From an uncultured Ligilactobacillus sp. (GTDB lineage Bacteria > Bacillota > Bacilli > Lactobacillales > Lactobacillaceae): DNA of 25,119 bases. The stretch is from positions 1 to 25,119 of the forward strand of contig CAKPZY010000027.1 of the NCBI GenBank assembly GCA_934215475.1. The letters are read 5' to 3'. The translations under genes were made by a program, and so were the position numbers. Each line of letters starts with the position of its first letter. Position 1 is the first letter of the stretch. The notes under the pieces are model-generated. The model worked only from the letters and a program-made list of their open reading frames with translations, had not been told where the DNA came from and made no database searches. This document shows, one piece after another, positions 24,797 through 25,119 of this stretch.

Positions 24797-25119
24797 TCAA
24801 TAATATTAAATGCGATGAAAAGATGAGTAGTAAAGTTGGTTAGGTTAAAGAGAGCTTGCATTTGGTGAAAACAAGCGTCTGCTGCTTTATGAAGATGGTC
24901 TTGCAGCAAACGATCATCGAGCCGTTTTGGTTAGATGTGAGTGACTGACACCCATTATCGTGTCCGAGTTTAATGCTTTATTATTGAACTTGCTAAGTTA
25001 TCTGGTGTGAATCAGGTAAAAATAAAGGTGGTAACGCGCAGCAAGGAGTTGGGACAAAACGTTCCATAATCCGATAAAATACCACCATATTTTCCTGTTT
25101 TTTGAAAATTTGGTGGTAT
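24797..25119 (+). promoter_or_regulatory. Second T-box leader, probably methionine-specific, for a gene outside the window
   Basis: Stem I closes with CGATGA (24813-24818) and TCATCG (24914-24919), and has AGTA, AGAGAGC (24849-24855) and the distal loop TTTGGTG. GAAG-ATG follows, with ATG at 24895-24897. The spacing from TTTGGTG to GAAGATG is 23 bases, against 24 in the metA leader, so ATG is the likely specifier; GAT (Asp) is the alternative. The T-box core AAAGGTGGTAACGCG is at 25024-25038. The final hairpin (25079-25119) runs to the window edge. Confidence 0.8.
25079..25119 (+). terminator. Terminator hairpin of the second T-box (cut by the window edge)
   Basis: ATACCACCATATTTTC (25079-25094) pairs with GAAAATTTGGTGGTAT (25104-25119), 15 of 16 positions. 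The T-run would lie outside. Its TACCACC arm is also complementary to GGTGGTA in the T-box core, so the two pairings exclude each other. Confidence 0.65.

Overview
The window looks like chromosomal DNA of a low-GC Lactobacillaceae bacterium; I cannot fix the genus. Grounds: AT-rich intergenic DNA, strong AGGAGG-type ribosome sites, methionine T-box leaders, a FeoB-associated Cys-rich protein, oleate hydratase, a diacetyl reductase, and the Gram-positive (coproporphyrin) versions of the last two heme enzymes. No tRNA, rRNA, CRISPR array or complete insertion sequence was found.

Left edge (1-3,012) is decayed accessory DNA. It holds a truncated polytopic membrane protein that meets the tail of a + strand reading frame running in from outside, a full-length relative of that membrane protein, a long hairpin, and a broken glycoside hydrolase family 3 fragment with a frameshift and a TGA where the family has Trp.

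Middle (3,055-10,817) is metabolic and mostly single-gene units: diacetyl/acetoin reductase (butA), a membrane-anchored methyltransferase, oleate hydratase (ohyA), a divergent short-chain dehydrogenase with a strong promoter and a possible CcpA site, a sugar-porter MFS protein, and a divergent cytosine deaminase (codA).

Iron and heme (10,831-17,126): a leftward operon of tandem-domain feoA, feoB and a small Cys-rich membrane protein, with a Fur-box-like palindrome just upstream of feoA. Divergent from it is chdC (coproheme decarboxylase), a 4-bp-overlapping MFS transporter, and cpfC (coproporphyrin ferrochelatase). These are the last two enzymes of the coproporphyrin heme route with a transporter between them and no earlier pathway gene in the window. 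That suggests salvage of an external porphyrin, with Feo supplying the Fe2+.

Sulfur amino acids (17,143-24,600): one leftward seven-gene operon, metA-metY-metI-metC plus permease, ATPase and lipoprotein of a polar amino acid ABC transporter. It is preceded by a sigma-A promoter and a T-box leader with ATG in the specifier position. It encodes both direct sulfhydrylation and transsulfuration of O-acetylhomoserine to homocysteine. Back to back with it, on the + strand, is a second T-box leader with the same GAAG-ATG arrangement. Its terminator ends at the window edge, so the gene it controls lies outside and is probably also a methionine gene.
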